A stretch of 64,000 bases of DNA from assembly GCA_030704615.1 (NCBI GenBank), contig CM060731.1, forward strand, positions 68,862,756 to 68,926,755, given 5' to 3'. Positions 11,971-23,491 of this stretch are shown piece by piece. Under the pieces are notes generated by a model that was given only the letters and a program-made list of their open reading frames with translations, made no database searches and was not told the origin of the DNA. The translations under genes were made by a program, and so were the position numbers. Numbering within the stretch: the first letter of the stretch is position 1; the number at the start of each line of letters is the position of its first letter. Source of the DNA: Takakia lepidozioides (lineage: Eukaryota > Streptophyta > Takakiopsida > Takakiales > Takakiaceae).

Positions 11971-13964
11971 TGACAAGTAGAAACTGGTTTGTTCATTGAA
12001 TCATGGCATACAACACGGAACTACAAATTAAGCAGACGATTGATTCTGTGCATGGATGGAAATCTCTTTCAGATGGAAGTTCTGGACACATGGAGATTTT
12101 GAAGCCAAAAACGAGTTTCTGCTCGCCCAACTTTGTAGAGCAACCACATTGCCAGACTACTGATATTCAGTCACTATATATAAACTGTACGCATGCAGTC
12201 AAATGTAACCTGTACATGATCCTTCTAGAAACTCATTCTTCTTTAGTAGTAGAACCTATGATAGATTTGTTGAAAGAAATGAAGTTTCTTCTTGCCTTCT
12301 ATCGAACACCTGATGCCTAATTTAGAGAAGAGTTCGCGTAATGAGAAGTTGACTTATCTAGAGTGAGATGGGAGGTGGGTGGGTGGGGTGCATTCAAAAC
12401 AGTTCGGTCATATTTCATGTTTTTCCGCAAGCTGCTATATAATGCCGGAAGCCTCTCCTCGCTCTACTGCCCTTGCCACTAGACCTGTATCAAGCTCTCT
12501 GATCTTAGTGCCAGGTTCCATGGGCACTCCCGCCCTCCCCGAAGGAACCGCCCCCAGGAAGGAACCTGCATGGAACTTCCATCCGTTGCTCTCTATTGCA
12601 TCCTCTACTAACGACGATGAAGGCCTACATGCAGGCATCCATGTTAATTGTGAAGGATGGTGATGAAGCCACAGTGGATCAGCGAGGTGGAGCTGCAATC
12701 ACCCCGCGTATGATTCCAAAAGCCCGGGACAAGATTCTCATGCGGTTTGGTTGAAGAACATGACGAATGTCTAATGTACCCTAAGTAACCCTAGTTGACC
12801 AAGGGTCTAGGTATATACCATGTATTTAACCTATATGTCTTTAAAATACAAATAACTCGTATGCATTAGTTGTACCTAACATAGCAGGAGCAGTTTGCGC
12901 GATGGCTGGAGCTTGGAGTGCCCGAGCTTTCTCCAAAGAGCTTTCTCCTACAGAGCTGTAACTCACTAAACTGCCGAATTATGTTACATGTAGTAGCTGA
13001 TCATCTATCTCGGCTCGATTCAGGTGAAGATTCCAAATTCGGCAAACACCACGCACCCCCCAAGACAGAAATACAAGAAAGAACCACAGAAAAAGGTTTG
13101 TCCAAGGTTGTAGATTTTTCGAGCTTGAATAATCTCTATTTCAAATTGATGACTACAGTACTGAAGAGGTGAACTTGTGATTGTGTGGGGACAGAATGAG
13201 CAGTTGCTACAACTGGGCAGGAACAGTCATGGTGATCTCTCTGAAGTCAAGCAAGTATTTGAAGAGGCCACATAGTTTGAAATTCTGTACCTCATAACTC
13301 AAAAATTCCCAGGGAAACCTGAATGGAGTTGCCCAAAAATGGACTTTTCATGATAACTTTTGGGATCTAGGGTGCTCTCTTCAAGACTATTTTATGGCTT
13401 GAAGAGACGCCGTCATGGTTACAGGCTGGTCTGCCATGGGCAAGATATGCAGAAGAGTCAGCTTTTGAAGTGGACAGCTGAGGTAATTCGCATGCAATGA
13501 GGTCCTACTCAGTTCTAGGCAGTGTAGCTCGATGAAGTACAAGGGCTAAATGCATAAGTATAAAGTCTACATTGTGGAAAGATGTGACCGCATGCACACC
13601 CATATGGAAGGCACCATCTGTGAATGACTGACGGCATCAATCGGCCAGTCTTATCTTTGTTCCACTATGGTATGCAAAAACACCCCATGAGCTTGGAAAG
13701 CTTTAGCTAATACTTCCCTGGTACCCCTCCTTCAAACCAGTACAAAGCAAGCTAGACCCAAAGTGGCCAATAAATTGCAGTGCTAAATTAGTCCTTGCAC
13801 TATCTTCATCTGGTATCATAACTGAAAAAAAAAAAAGAAGAAACATCATAATGTCCAAAGGGGCCCAAGGGTCTCATGGGACAGTGTAGAACAAAGAAAT
13901 GACCGTCAGGATACATCTAAGATGATGGGCCTCAGGCAGGTAGGCCGCAAGGCGCTTTGGATCT
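11971..13964. other. Intergenic stretch, no recognisable gene
   Basis: One minus-strand open frame (12,698-12,435, 87 codons) has no recognised family. An A-rich run is at 13,825-13,838. Nothing else was identified. Confidence 0.4.
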
Positions 13965-14690
13965 TCAAAGCGTGTAGGAAGGGAGGACCGGTATCTCTTG
14001 GCTACCCCACTGCCACTTAAGATCACTTCCTCCCTCTCCTCTGTTGTTGAATGCTACCACTGCACATTTGCTGACATTAGCCTCTAGCCCCCAAAGATCA
14101 AAGTATCTCTTCGCGCAATCAATCAACTCCTGGAGATTGGTTGGAGTCTCCCCTATGCCTGCGAAGTCATCCGCAAACATAAGGGCTGGTATGGTGGTAT
14201 CACCCACCCTTAACCCAAATCCCTCACTTTCCACATCCTCGAGGAGTTGATTGATGAAAACATTGAAGAGCAGAGGGGAGAGAATACATCCTTGAGCTAC
14301 ACCTTGGTCTATGTCAAAGAAGTTGTACTTCTGTCCGTTAACAGTGACACAGCTTTTGGTGTGAGCATACAAGTTGTGGACAACTCTCCACATCTTTCCC
14401 TTGATCCCACAAGACCAGAGGCGGAACCATAGGCCATCTCTCCACACTGTGTCATAAGCCTTTTTGACATCCAGGAAAAAAACATAAGTGGGTTTCCCTT
14501 CTTTTTTCCTTCCCTGGATAATCTGTTCTCTCACAGTAGTATATCTTGTAATATGCAGGATAGGAGGAGTGGTGATCTTGTTTCCAGTTTCCACCTCCTC
14601 CAACATGTTGACTGAGCAAATTGTATTATCTGTAGACCATTTCCCCCTTTCCATTTGGCATCCTATGAGAGCTAACTCAGAAGCCACCAA
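13965..14690 (-). pseudogene. LINE (non-LTR) reverse transcriptase fragment
   Basis: An open frame of 241 codons carries the reverse-transcriptase core of plant LINEs. YVFFLDVKKAYDTVWRDGLW holds the first catalytic aspartate block, then come GVAQGCILSPLLFNVFINQLL and ALMFADDFAG with the catalytic FADD, then LWGLEANVSKCAVVAFNN. The endonuclease domain is missing upstream. The frame stops just after VLPSY, where the family continues with thumb and zinc tail, so both ends are cut. A 113-base piece of the same or a sister LINE lies at 36,483-36,595. It is dead but is the best preserved LINE piece here. Confidence 0.88.
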
Positions 14691-14702
14691 GGGCTTTTCT
14701 TA

Positions 14703-15107
14703 AAGGGCTGTAGAAAGTTTCCTAGGAGGGCATGATTATCCAGTTATCCCTGGTTTCGAGAAAGTTGTCTTTGTAGAACTTGAGTGTGATGGTGTATTGT
14801 CTCTATGTGTGCCCATGTTTTTGCACATGTTCCTTCTGGTCTCTCCCAAACCTCACTCTATCACTGGAAATCGCTTTGAAGCCGACAGACCATACTGGTA
14901 TTTTGGTTTCACCAGCTTTATCCTCTTGAAAATTCATGGGTTTTTGTTAAAAAAGATTAATACCCAGTGTGAGGTTACACACCTTAAAGATCTGGACTTG
15001 TCTAGTAGCAATGTTCAGTGGTAGTAGTATCCCAATCTTTTTGGGCTGTATTTGCGAATTGCTGCTGAAGAGAAGTGATTTGTGTGGTAATATTTTTGTT
15101 GTGACAG
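14703..15107. other. Unassigned sequence before a possible exon
   Basis: No gene is recognised. The end of this stretch (about 15,090-15,107) is T-rich and ends in GACAG, which could act as a splice acceptor for the next feature. Confidence 0.3.
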
Positions 15108-15251
15108 ACCCTAGAGGATGGACAGGCAGCCCGAGCTGAGATGGAAGCGGCACTGGAATCATTGCAAGAAGCAGTGAAGGAGGCCCCCAACAGCAAGGAT
15201 CAAGCAATAGCTGACGAGCAACTTCTGGTTACTCGCAAAGTGGACTCTTAA
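15108..15251 (+). CDS. Possible orphan 3'-terminal exon, function unknown
   Basis: After a T-rich stretch and GACAG, an open segment of 47 codons runs to TAA at 15,249. It has a clearly protein-like helical composition (AARAEMEAALESLQEAVKEA, then ADEQLLVTRKVDS). I do not recognise the family. No upstream exon was found between the LINE fragment and this site, so it may be the stranded last exon of a gene broken by repeat insertion, or a chance frame. Confidence 0.28.
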   Translation, partial: TLEDGQAARAEMEAALESLQEAVKEAPNSKDQAIADEQLLVTRKVDS

Positions 15252-16775
15252 GAGAGCATGCCGGCGTGCCTCCTCAACTAGCCAGCACAGAGAGACACAG
15301 CTTTGCTGCTTGACAATTGCATGATGTTCAATGCTGCTCTAAAAGGATCTTCCCTCTCAGCTTTGAAGAGCACGTACTCTTACATTGGATATGATCTGTT
15401 TCTTGATCACCATAAAAGTGTTTTGGTCTGCCCTTGCACTGACGGTAACACCTGTGGAAACAGTAGACTACCATAGACTGCTTGAGCTCCACCAACTTTG
15501 GAGTACAGTAAGGCAGTGTATGGTTTTCATATATGACAGTAATGAGAGGTTGAGAGCACAAAGCACAGCAGCATCCACACATACTAAGCTGAAAAGGTAG
15601 TGTACTCTGACAGTTGGGCTTCAATTTTGGCGCCTGAACAACACATAAACATTCCTTCAAATGACCTCAATACTGACATACATCTGCCAGTGGCCCAGAC
15701 TGGTCAGATGAAAAAACTATCTACAAACACAAACATTCCTTCAAGTGACTCAGTACTGACATACACCTACCAATGGCTCAGAGGTCATGCAAAGAAACTA
15801 TTTACAAATCAAACGTACCAAGATGGATGGAGCACCTTCAACAGTATATTAGATATCTACATCTGAAACCACCAAATGAAGTACTGGGATTGATAGTCCA
15901 GCAAATAAGAAATTCAGCTACTGCATAGACTTGTGGATGTACTATTTGCCTTGGCACATATATGATGATGAGAGGTAGCGCATATCTTCAGGAAAACACA
16001 ATTTCACGAAATGGAAGGCTACTCGTCTGTTGTCACTTCAGTCCCTTGCTCGCTGAAGCAGCATTTTGCAAGCAGTTTGGAATTTCCCCACCCCCAAGCA
16101 AGAAAAAAACTTTGGACACCCATCTTGATATAATACCATACGGATCCGAACACCCTGTCAGGATGTGGGAGGCCTTCCCCATGTTTCTTTTTAAACCTGC
16201 ATGGAAGCTCTTGCTAAAAATCCGTTTGTGGCTTTACTGTGGATGTCTGATATGTAGGATTACAAAGGAGACATTTCGGCCACCACATCAACAGTCAGTT
16301 AAAACAACATGCTACAGAAATCTTCATGCACACTACCACTGTAGCATTTCCAGTTCCTGTAGATTGACAAATCAATCTTATAGAAAGGCTTTGAACCAAC
16401 CATCATTGCACGAAACTGCTCAGCATCATCAATGTTAACAATGGTCATACAGCGGATTCTCCTTGCAACCCACCGAAGCGCTTTGATTCAAATAGCGATA
16501 CTCCTGAGCAGGTCTTAGCTTCGCATGTTCTGTAGTATTCATAGAAAAATCCATCAGGAAACTGTCAACAACACCTGGCCCCTTTAGGTCTTTCAACGTA
16601 GCGAACTCCAACTCAACATACACGAACTTTAGGTGTACTAGTACAGGAGAAATATGCATTGTATATGCTTAGATATACACAAAGTATACGCTGACCCAAG
16701 GTCGACTAGGGTTAGTTAGGGGACATGAGACATAACTCATGTTTTTCATCCAAATCCCTAGGATGGGAATCTTAT
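15252..16775. other. Intergenic stretch, no recognisable gene
   Basis: A plus-strand open frame at 15,962-16,438 (158 codons) has no family features. Around 15,650-15,790 a roughly 75-base segment (ACAAACATTCCTTCAA ... TGGCTCAG-type) is present twice in direct order. Confidence 0.4.
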
Positions 16776-16779
16776 CCAG

Positions 16780-16955
16780 ATCTTAAGCCCGGGCTCTAGA
16801 ATCGGTCCCGGGCTTTTGGAACATTAAGCCCGGGCTAGAAAACCTTTACAAGAATATTCTAATGTTTGGGCCTGGGCTGGAGAATATTCTAGAGAATTAT
16901 GGAATCTTATGCCCGGGCTAGAGAATATTGTCACGGGCTTTTGGAATATTTACTT
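16780..16955. repeat. Cluster of GCCCGGGCT motifs
   Basis: The palindromic core CCCGGG inside AGCCCGGGCT or close variants occurs about seven times in 175 bases, spaced 15-40 bases apart with AGAATATT-type spacers. It is a degenerate minisatellite or inverted-repeat-rich non-autonomous element; no coding. Confidence 0.6.
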
Positions 16956-17334
16956 GTATGGCCTTTTTGGGATTCTGTAGGCGGCGGGGCCCACGGTCAC
17001 CTCAACCTGCGCCTGGGCTCTTGCCAGCCGACGCGCTATCTAACTTGCCTGCCTCACCAATGCCTCACGAGCATAGTGATAGCGCGGCAGTTTAGTGAGC
17101 CTCTGCCGGGCATGCTCTTAGAGCACCTCTGTGTCCCACGTCATTTCTATATTTCTACTCATGTGTTTCTCCAGCACCTCTTGTTTCTCTCTCCTGCTTA
17201 GCCTACCTTAGAGGCCTCATTCTCAACATCTGCGACCCCCAAAACTTCTCTTCGTCCCCGTTTTGAATGTTACCTTATTGGTTAAGTTCAGTCAATCTCG
17301 TTTTTATCTACGTCCACTGACCATTCGCACTACT

Positions 17335-17425
17335 ATTGTTCATTCATCCACAGATTCATTTATTCATCCATTTTCTCATATTCATCCACTCCACAGTCAT
17401 AGTTATTCGTCCATACACTACTTCA
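17335..17425 (+). repeat. ATTCATCCA-type minisatellite, short
   Basis: About six degenerate ATTCATCCA/TTCGTCCA units occur in 90 bases. The same motif recurs at 56.05-56.40 kb and, inverted, at 60.8-61.17 kb. Confidence 0.5.
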
Positions 17426-18160
17426 TCCATCCCAACCTCACAGTGATCGTCCGAGGTTCTAATTAGTGTCATATAGGTCACTCTTACATCTTCTCCGTTT
17501 TGTTTGTTTTTTTTGGATGAATTGTGTCTTTCATCTCATTCCCACATTCGGTAGAACAGGAACCTCGCGTAATCAGTCGAGGTTAATAAAAATGTCGGCA
17601 TTAGAGACCAGTCAAAGAGTTCTCATTTCCACTTCAAAGATCGAACATTGTTGTGGGCACTGTAGACTGTCTAGACATTACTGGTCGCGGATCTTGCCAT
17701 GGATGTCAGTTAAATGAGTGAACAATATCTGCTATCACTATCTTATGTGGTGGGGCACATTCATTTGTTTCGTTGCCTTATCCACATATGGATGTGCCGT
17801 GCGGATACTTTGGGTGAAGCAATTGGGACACATGTTGTCTGGGATGTTGAGCAAATTCAATTTGCAACGCAAAATACACGTGAGCTAAGAGGATGTTATT
17901 ACCTTCACACCCAAAATGAGCATAAAAGAGAATCATTTGAAGGTAAATGTAATGGAAACCAGGACTCTGAAAATTCCACTCCCTCTCTGGATATAAGATC
18001 CCGATCATAAGATTTTGTCAATAAATGCTTGTCCTAACCAGCCTCTCAAGGCTGTCCAACTTGGAGAGTTCATTATGCAAAACTTCTTGTTCAAGCAAAA
18101 CAGCCATGGTCGGAAATAAATGTGGGTGGAAGTGTTGTCGGTGATGACAGCTGCCTCACT
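17426..18160. other. Unassigned sequence upstream of the MULE remnant
   Basis: No family is recognised. It may include the 5' part of the decayed Mutator-like element that follows. Confidence 0.3.
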
Positions 18161-18171
18161 GTAATCGGATA

Positions 18172-19111
18172 ATGTTGCACGATGGTGGACAGCGGAGCCA
18201 GTTGGATAGCTCCAAGTTCGAGGATCTTCTTGACGTTGTGGAAGCATTTGGTAGCTCCGTCACCAAACAATATGTGCAGAAGATGAAAAATGAAATGGGA
18301 CGTGGCGATGAGATGACGTCCTTGCTTGAAGATGAAATCGAGTTTTGGCTATGACTACATACATGGAAGTCGTTTCCCGGGCCAAGGCAGCGACCGCGAG
18401 CGGTGTTTTGTGTTTAAGATGTCCACTGCTGGTGTTGCTTCAGGAGTGGATTTGGTGGAGCGGATGAATACTGGCGGGGACTTGGAGGGAAGTTGGATTA
18501 TGTTTGACCATGTGAAGCGCATAAATGGATGGAGTACAATGGCGTGCCATGTGTACGAGCCGAACTACCAGAAGCTCATGACCATTGCAATGCGAGATGA
18601 AATCGGAGGACACGGCTTCACTTGTCATAATGTGGGAGAGCATCAACCAGCAAATGGTAAGAGTAGGCAAACGATTTCCCAATTTCCGCGGATTCATGGC
18701 AGACAATGCCAATGCGAACTGGGCACGGTTCGAGCGGTGTACGGTGACGGCAGCCCAATGTCCGGGAGGGAGCGGACTTGCGGGTTCCACTAGGCACAGA
18801 GCTTGCAGGGGCACACAAGGGACTGCATATGACCTGATCTGCAAGCAGCTCACATCAAAATATGTGCACAGTGGCGGGCGGCGAAAACAGAGGAAGAGGC
18901 GCAGATAGCATTCCTGACAATTCGGGCAGGGTGGATATCATCGGAGGATGCCTCCGAGAAGGATGTGCCAACGCTCGACAGCTGGCTGTCATGGTGGACT
19001 TTTCGCTATGCGCAACTCGGGTCGTATGTCAGGACGGTATGCAACCGTATGGGCAATACTGCTCACATGAGCATGAGCATCCGCGTATGGTGTGGTATGT
19101 GGGATTGAGAT
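18172..19111 (+). pseudogene. Mutator-like (MULE) transposase remnant
   Basis: Three frames carry successive pieces of a MULE-type transposase. The first is SWIMFDHVKRINGWSTMACHVYEP (about 18,490-18,560). The second is EDTASLVIMW followed by FRGFMADNANANW (about 18,600-18,720), which fits the DDE-core region; then GRERTC in a shifted frame. The third is RAAKTEEEAQIAFLTIRAGW with LSWWTFRYAQLG (about 18,880-19,020), ending at TGA 19,109. The order and spacing suit one gene broken by several frameshifts. Terminal inverted repeats were not found. The assignment rests on remembered similarity to MULE-domain proteins expanded in seed-free plants. Confidence 0.62.
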
Positions 19112-19189
19112 AGGGTGCCGAACTGTAAACACCATGGTCGACACCCTTGAAGGGAGTCTGAATGAGAAAACTGCACATTTCTTTGCAGT

Positions 19190-19535
19190 TCCGCAAGTCA
19201 GTGCGCGGACTTCCGAAACCGTGAACAAGTGGACATGAGGGGAAGTCTGTGCCAACCATCCAATGCCATATTCCCCAAGTCTGTGCAGACCATCCATGTC
19301 GGCATGGCTTGTCTGTGCCGACTTCCGAATTCCTGACTGGATGTCATGTGCCTTCTGGCTGCTCACATGAGTAGACGCGTGCGGTCATCTCCCTGGAGTC
19401 AGAATTGAGCCAAAAGGCCGGGTTCCAGTTTGGGAAGTCGGCACAGACTTGCAGAAGCGTCCGCATTTACACAGGCATGATGGGAAGTCTGTGCCGACTA
19501 CCCATGTCGGCATGGGTAGTCTGTGTGATCAAATT
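19190..19535. repeat. Interspersed AGTCTGTGCCGAC motifs with inverted copies
   Basis: AAGTCTGTGCCGAC, AGTCGGCACAGACTT and near variants occur six or more times in both orientations. The short palindrome CATGTCGGCATG appears twice. This looks like the repeat-rich end of a non-autonomous DNA transposon, possibly related to the MULE remnant next to it. Confidence 0.45.
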
Positions 19536-20935
19536 AATTTTCAGGGTTTCAAGCCAAAAACCTGTGTGAAAAGGGTTTTTGGGTATCCGGGATAAAGATA
19601 GTGGGGATAGTCTATCAGCAGGTGTAGCTTGACCTTTAGTGTTACCTCCAGCTTACTTTCTAATCTTCTGATTGGTTATGTTTAGGATGTAATCTTATCA
19701 TAATCTAATCTAGTTGGAACTTGTAAGTTCTTAATGTTGCAGTTGCAAGTTAATGCATAATTCATAACAAACATGTACATTATTGAACATAAACATTACT
19801 GAACATTCATAACAATGCAGCATAATTATGGAGCATGGAACATTATTATGGAGCATACCTCGTGCTAGGTGAAGCCTTTATGGTGCACTTTTAACATTTT
19901 TTTAGGGAAAATTAATGAAGAGGGGAGTAAACAATTGTTAACAAATAACACTTAACATTTGCTAGTGCAACCGATAGTGTGCACAAGTAGGGGAGTAAAA
20001 TTTTCTTAACGTTTATGGTACTTTAACGTTTATAGAGGTAACATTTATCCAGGGTAGACCATTTTGCTCCAACGATTTTTTTTGCCTAAATTCCGACCTC
20101 AAAAAAATAAAATAAAATATTTTGTCAAAAATTCCTTGTTTTTCATGGATGAAATTGCCAAACTTCTCCAAATAAAAAATAAATTGTGGATGAATTCGCC
20201 AAATATGGATGATATAAATGGATTAAAGTACGGAGGTTAATGCTACTTTCGTAATGTCAATGGATAAACATAATGTATGGCAATTTTTTCCAAACACTGT
20301 AGCCACTCGCGTTTTTTTTCAAATTTCAGAAATAATAAAAAACGTTGTTTTGATCGCTCCTACAGTCCCGACAATGTCCTCATGCACGCATTGAAGGGCG
20401 TCTCATGTCTCATCATCTTCAGCTGAGCTAATTCTGGACCCTTCTCTCTGACTGTGTGTATCAACTGACATTGCTCCAAAAGCAGACTGCAACTCTGATG
20501 CATTATTGCCACATTTGGAATTTTGAAGGGATGGGCACTTCGTGAATCTGTCCATAGCGGTCGATGCAAACTGTTGGGAGCTCCTCTTCAACATAACTTA
20601 GCATGTTGTCTCCGGGCGTGTTTCAAATTTCAGACTGTGTTGTGAGGTAGGATTGTTGGACGCAACCTAACAACCTACTCAAAGCGTTCTTGCCTCTCCT
20701 CTCTAATCAATCAACGGGGAGAACCGGCAGCCAGTTACATGCTAGCCGAGTGTCATCCTGGAATTTCCGAGTATGAAATGAAACCTCCGGAAAATGAACC
20801 GAGGGAAAAAATGGCCCATCCGAAAATCAACCGGGTGCCTTGCTGTTAGAAATGATTTTTGCTTTCCGTATCATTAAATGCCGGAAATTTGCCTTAGGGG
20901 GCAAGGCCTGGATGGATTCCAGCCGTTCTTATTTT
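19536..20935. other. AT-rich intergenic stretch, no gene
   Basis: It contains many AACATTATT/TTAACATTT-like words and A/T runs, and no recognised coding sequence. A minus-strand frame at 20,594-20,403 has no known family. It forms the left flank of retroelement A. Confidence 0.4.
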
Positions 20936-21558
20936 AAGAAGTCAAGGTCGGCGTGGCCGAATGCATGATGGATAAACATGAATCAAGATGATCTTTATAA
21001 CAATGGACAAAAGTACAAGATACTGGAACTCGACTTGAATACCGGAATGCTGGAAACTAAATTGGAGTACCAGATACTGGAAACTGGACTAGAATACTGG
21101 AAGCTGGACTGGAGTACTGGGACTGGAAACAATAGTAGCTTGAACTTGTGTTGGCGAGACTGAGGAGTGTCCAGTCTCGCCTGCTATATATAGTAGCTAC
21201 TAGGAAGTTCTCTAAGAAGCTTCCCCAATGGAAGTTTATTGATGGAGAAATTTCCAAAATTAAACAAAGGTTTCTTGATGAAGAAGTTTCCAAGGTTAAA
21301 CAAATGTTTCTTGATGGAGAAGTTTCCTTAAACAAAAGAGAGATCTTGATGGAGAAGTTTCCTCCAAAGGAAGATTCGTGAGCAGTTTCCCAAGTTACTC
21401 TCGATAATTTGGTAAACTTCCGGTAACTTGATAACTTATGGTAACTTATGGTAGATCATAGTAAATCATGATAAATCATGGTAATTTTTGGTAACATGGT
21501 AACTTGATAACTTCTTGTATTTACTCCTGGTAAGTTCCTCTGGGCTATGTCCGTGACA
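20936..21558 (-). repeat. LTR of element A (3' LTR)
   Basis: It matches 45,107-45,662 over its whole length. It is longer because a unit of about 35 bases (GTTTCTTGATGGAGAAGTTT plus GTTAAACAAA) is repeated more often here. A TATATATA box lies at 21,184-21,191. A series of TGGTAACTT/TGATAACTT words fills the right part. Confidence 0.88.
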
Positions 21559-21572
21559 TCACTCCCTCCTCT
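21559..21572 (-). other. Polypurine tract of element A
   Basis: On the minus strand AGAGGAGGGAGTGA directly precedes the LTR start TGTCAC. This is the expected plus-strand priming site, and it fixes the inner edge of the 3' LTR. Confidence 0.7.
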
Positions 21573-21904
21573 AGCGCCGAGTTCCTCGAGGAGCGGTAAA
21601 ATCTTGGATGTGCTTAAAAATTCGGCGAATGACAGTTGCCAAACATTCGGCTCTTCGTTCTTGACTCAAATGATTTATAGATCCATGCAACCATCGATAG
21701 TGTCCAACACCTTGAAGTTAGGACCACGCAGTGATTTGAGCATTCTGATTTTCGAATATGCCTTCAAACATGATTTCGTTACCCTCTGGGTTCGAAGCCT
21801 CAACCTCCAACAGGATTATCAAACTTTGAGTAGGCTTCTTTTGCCGTCGTACGCGGTCCAAACGAGGAAGTACTCGTCGCCTTGGTGGCCCATCGTCTCG
21901 AGGG
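21573..21904 (-). other. 3' internal segment of element A before the B insertion
   Basis: About 330 bases of element A lie between its polypurine tract and the insertion point of B. The remainder continues at 28,813. No domain is recognised in it. Confidence 0.5.
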
Positions 21905-22586
21905 TGTCGCGCACCTCACTTCAGTAAGCTCCCCCCTCAAGTCATAGTTACTCGCTTGATGTGCACGCCTAACTCCCAACCTGGCCGCCGGGCCAACTTG
22001 GAGCTCCGACTGCTCACCGGGGCATAACGGTCCCCCTTTGATCTCCCAAAGAACCCTCCAACGATTTGAAACCAGCGGAATTCCCTTTGGTAGTTAGCAG
22101 TCCAGAACAGCTCCCCACTCTTTGGTCGCTTTCCGGCTCGCTCGCTTACTCACTAGTTTTTGGTCACCAACGGGCTTGCACCGTTCTCGGGGTTACTACT
22201 CCTTATATATACTTCTGTAGTTGTCCGCGGTGGTTTTACAAACAACCATGTCATTTTATGGCGAACCACCACGAACTCCCTCGACTCCCGGTGATGAGTC
22301 GCGGTGAGTCTTGGCCCACCCACCACGGCCCCTATGGACCGTGATGAGTCCCAAGACTCCCCACGACTCCCACCACGAGGTCTCCGCCCCAGGGTGAGTC
22401 CTATGTCACCCCCACTAAGTCCCGCTAAGCTACCACCACCCCTTGTGGAGCCACCCCCACCGCAACCCGGTGTGCGGAGCTCTACCTAGTGAGCGCCTCC
22501 CATACCTATCGCTGCCACTGCCCCCACCACAGGGGCAGCCCCTCTTGTGTTCCGACCCCCTGCCCTCAAGGCAAAGGGCCGCAACA
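21905..22586 (-). repeat. 3' LTR of element B
   Basis: This LTR is 682 bases, from TGTCGCGC to CGCAACA. It matches the other LTR closely but lacks an internal piece of about 42 bases (the GCACTCAAGG region near 28,690-28,720 of the partner). TATATATA is at about 22,204. Confidence 0.93.
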
Positions 22587-23491
22587 CACACCCCTACCAA
22601 CAGGGAGTCGATGTCCTCATCGGCTTGTCCATTTTGTGGAAACGAACATCCAAGTTGTGGCGTCCCACATCAAGGAGTTTGTTTCCGTACCATGGCGTCC
22701 CATGGCAAAGAACCAAACCCCACACTTGACTCTACTCTCCACTAGCTAGTTCGGCCGACTTCCTCCAAGTCCCGGCCAAGGGTGGAGTTTCTCAAGCTCC
22801 TCCCAGTGCACTCTTCTTGGCCTACTTCAAGGCCAAGGAACGATCCTCCCCGAAGATCGAATCGCCTTACTGCAAAAACATTGCTTGCGACCGCTCATGA
22901 TGCCGCTTTTGGCATCACCTTGAGCAAGGGTTCACCTCGAACCCTCTTTGACTAGGAAGATAACCTTTAACCAACCGCGCGCCCCAGTCACTACAATTGG
23001 GTCCGCCTTGGAATGCTGGCCTGAGGTACGGGTACACGCCGAAGCCGCACTACGACTTCGTCCCGAGGCTACACGATTATAGTACGTGAACGGAAGCACG
23101 TAGCTTCCGCGTTAGCCCGCACTACAAAGCACCCCCTCGGTAGCGCAGTTATAGTATGCGCACGCGCCAGGTGCGCACTAGCACGTGAACTCCTAAAGAA
23201 GGCGCAAGTTTCCTTGCCCCTTGGATGGGAGTCACCCGATTTTGGCACTGCACAAACACACGATCAACCCAATTTACCTCTCCCACTTTTGTAAGCTAGC
23301 ATGCATTCTACACACTAGCCAACCACACCATGCATCACCATTCCAAACAAAATAGGACGCATAACATTTGGAACCCATTTCCTTTATAACAAATTTTTGT
23401 ACAATACAAATTTTTGCAATCGGATTCCTAAGCTAGCTAAGCCGGGCTAAGCATGCATTTCCTCCCCCACGCTCCAAGGTTGATGTCCCCA
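22587..23491 (-). other. Non-coding 3' region of element B
   Basis: A purine-rich tract on the minus strand (GGTAGGGGTG) abuts the LTR at 22,587 and may be the polypurine tract. The rest has no recognised domain. Confidence 0.55.

Noticed and set aside
12435-12698. 87-codon minus-strand frame near 12.5 kb
   Set aside because: Composition is plausible but there is no family, no splice context and no conserved partner, so it is not called.
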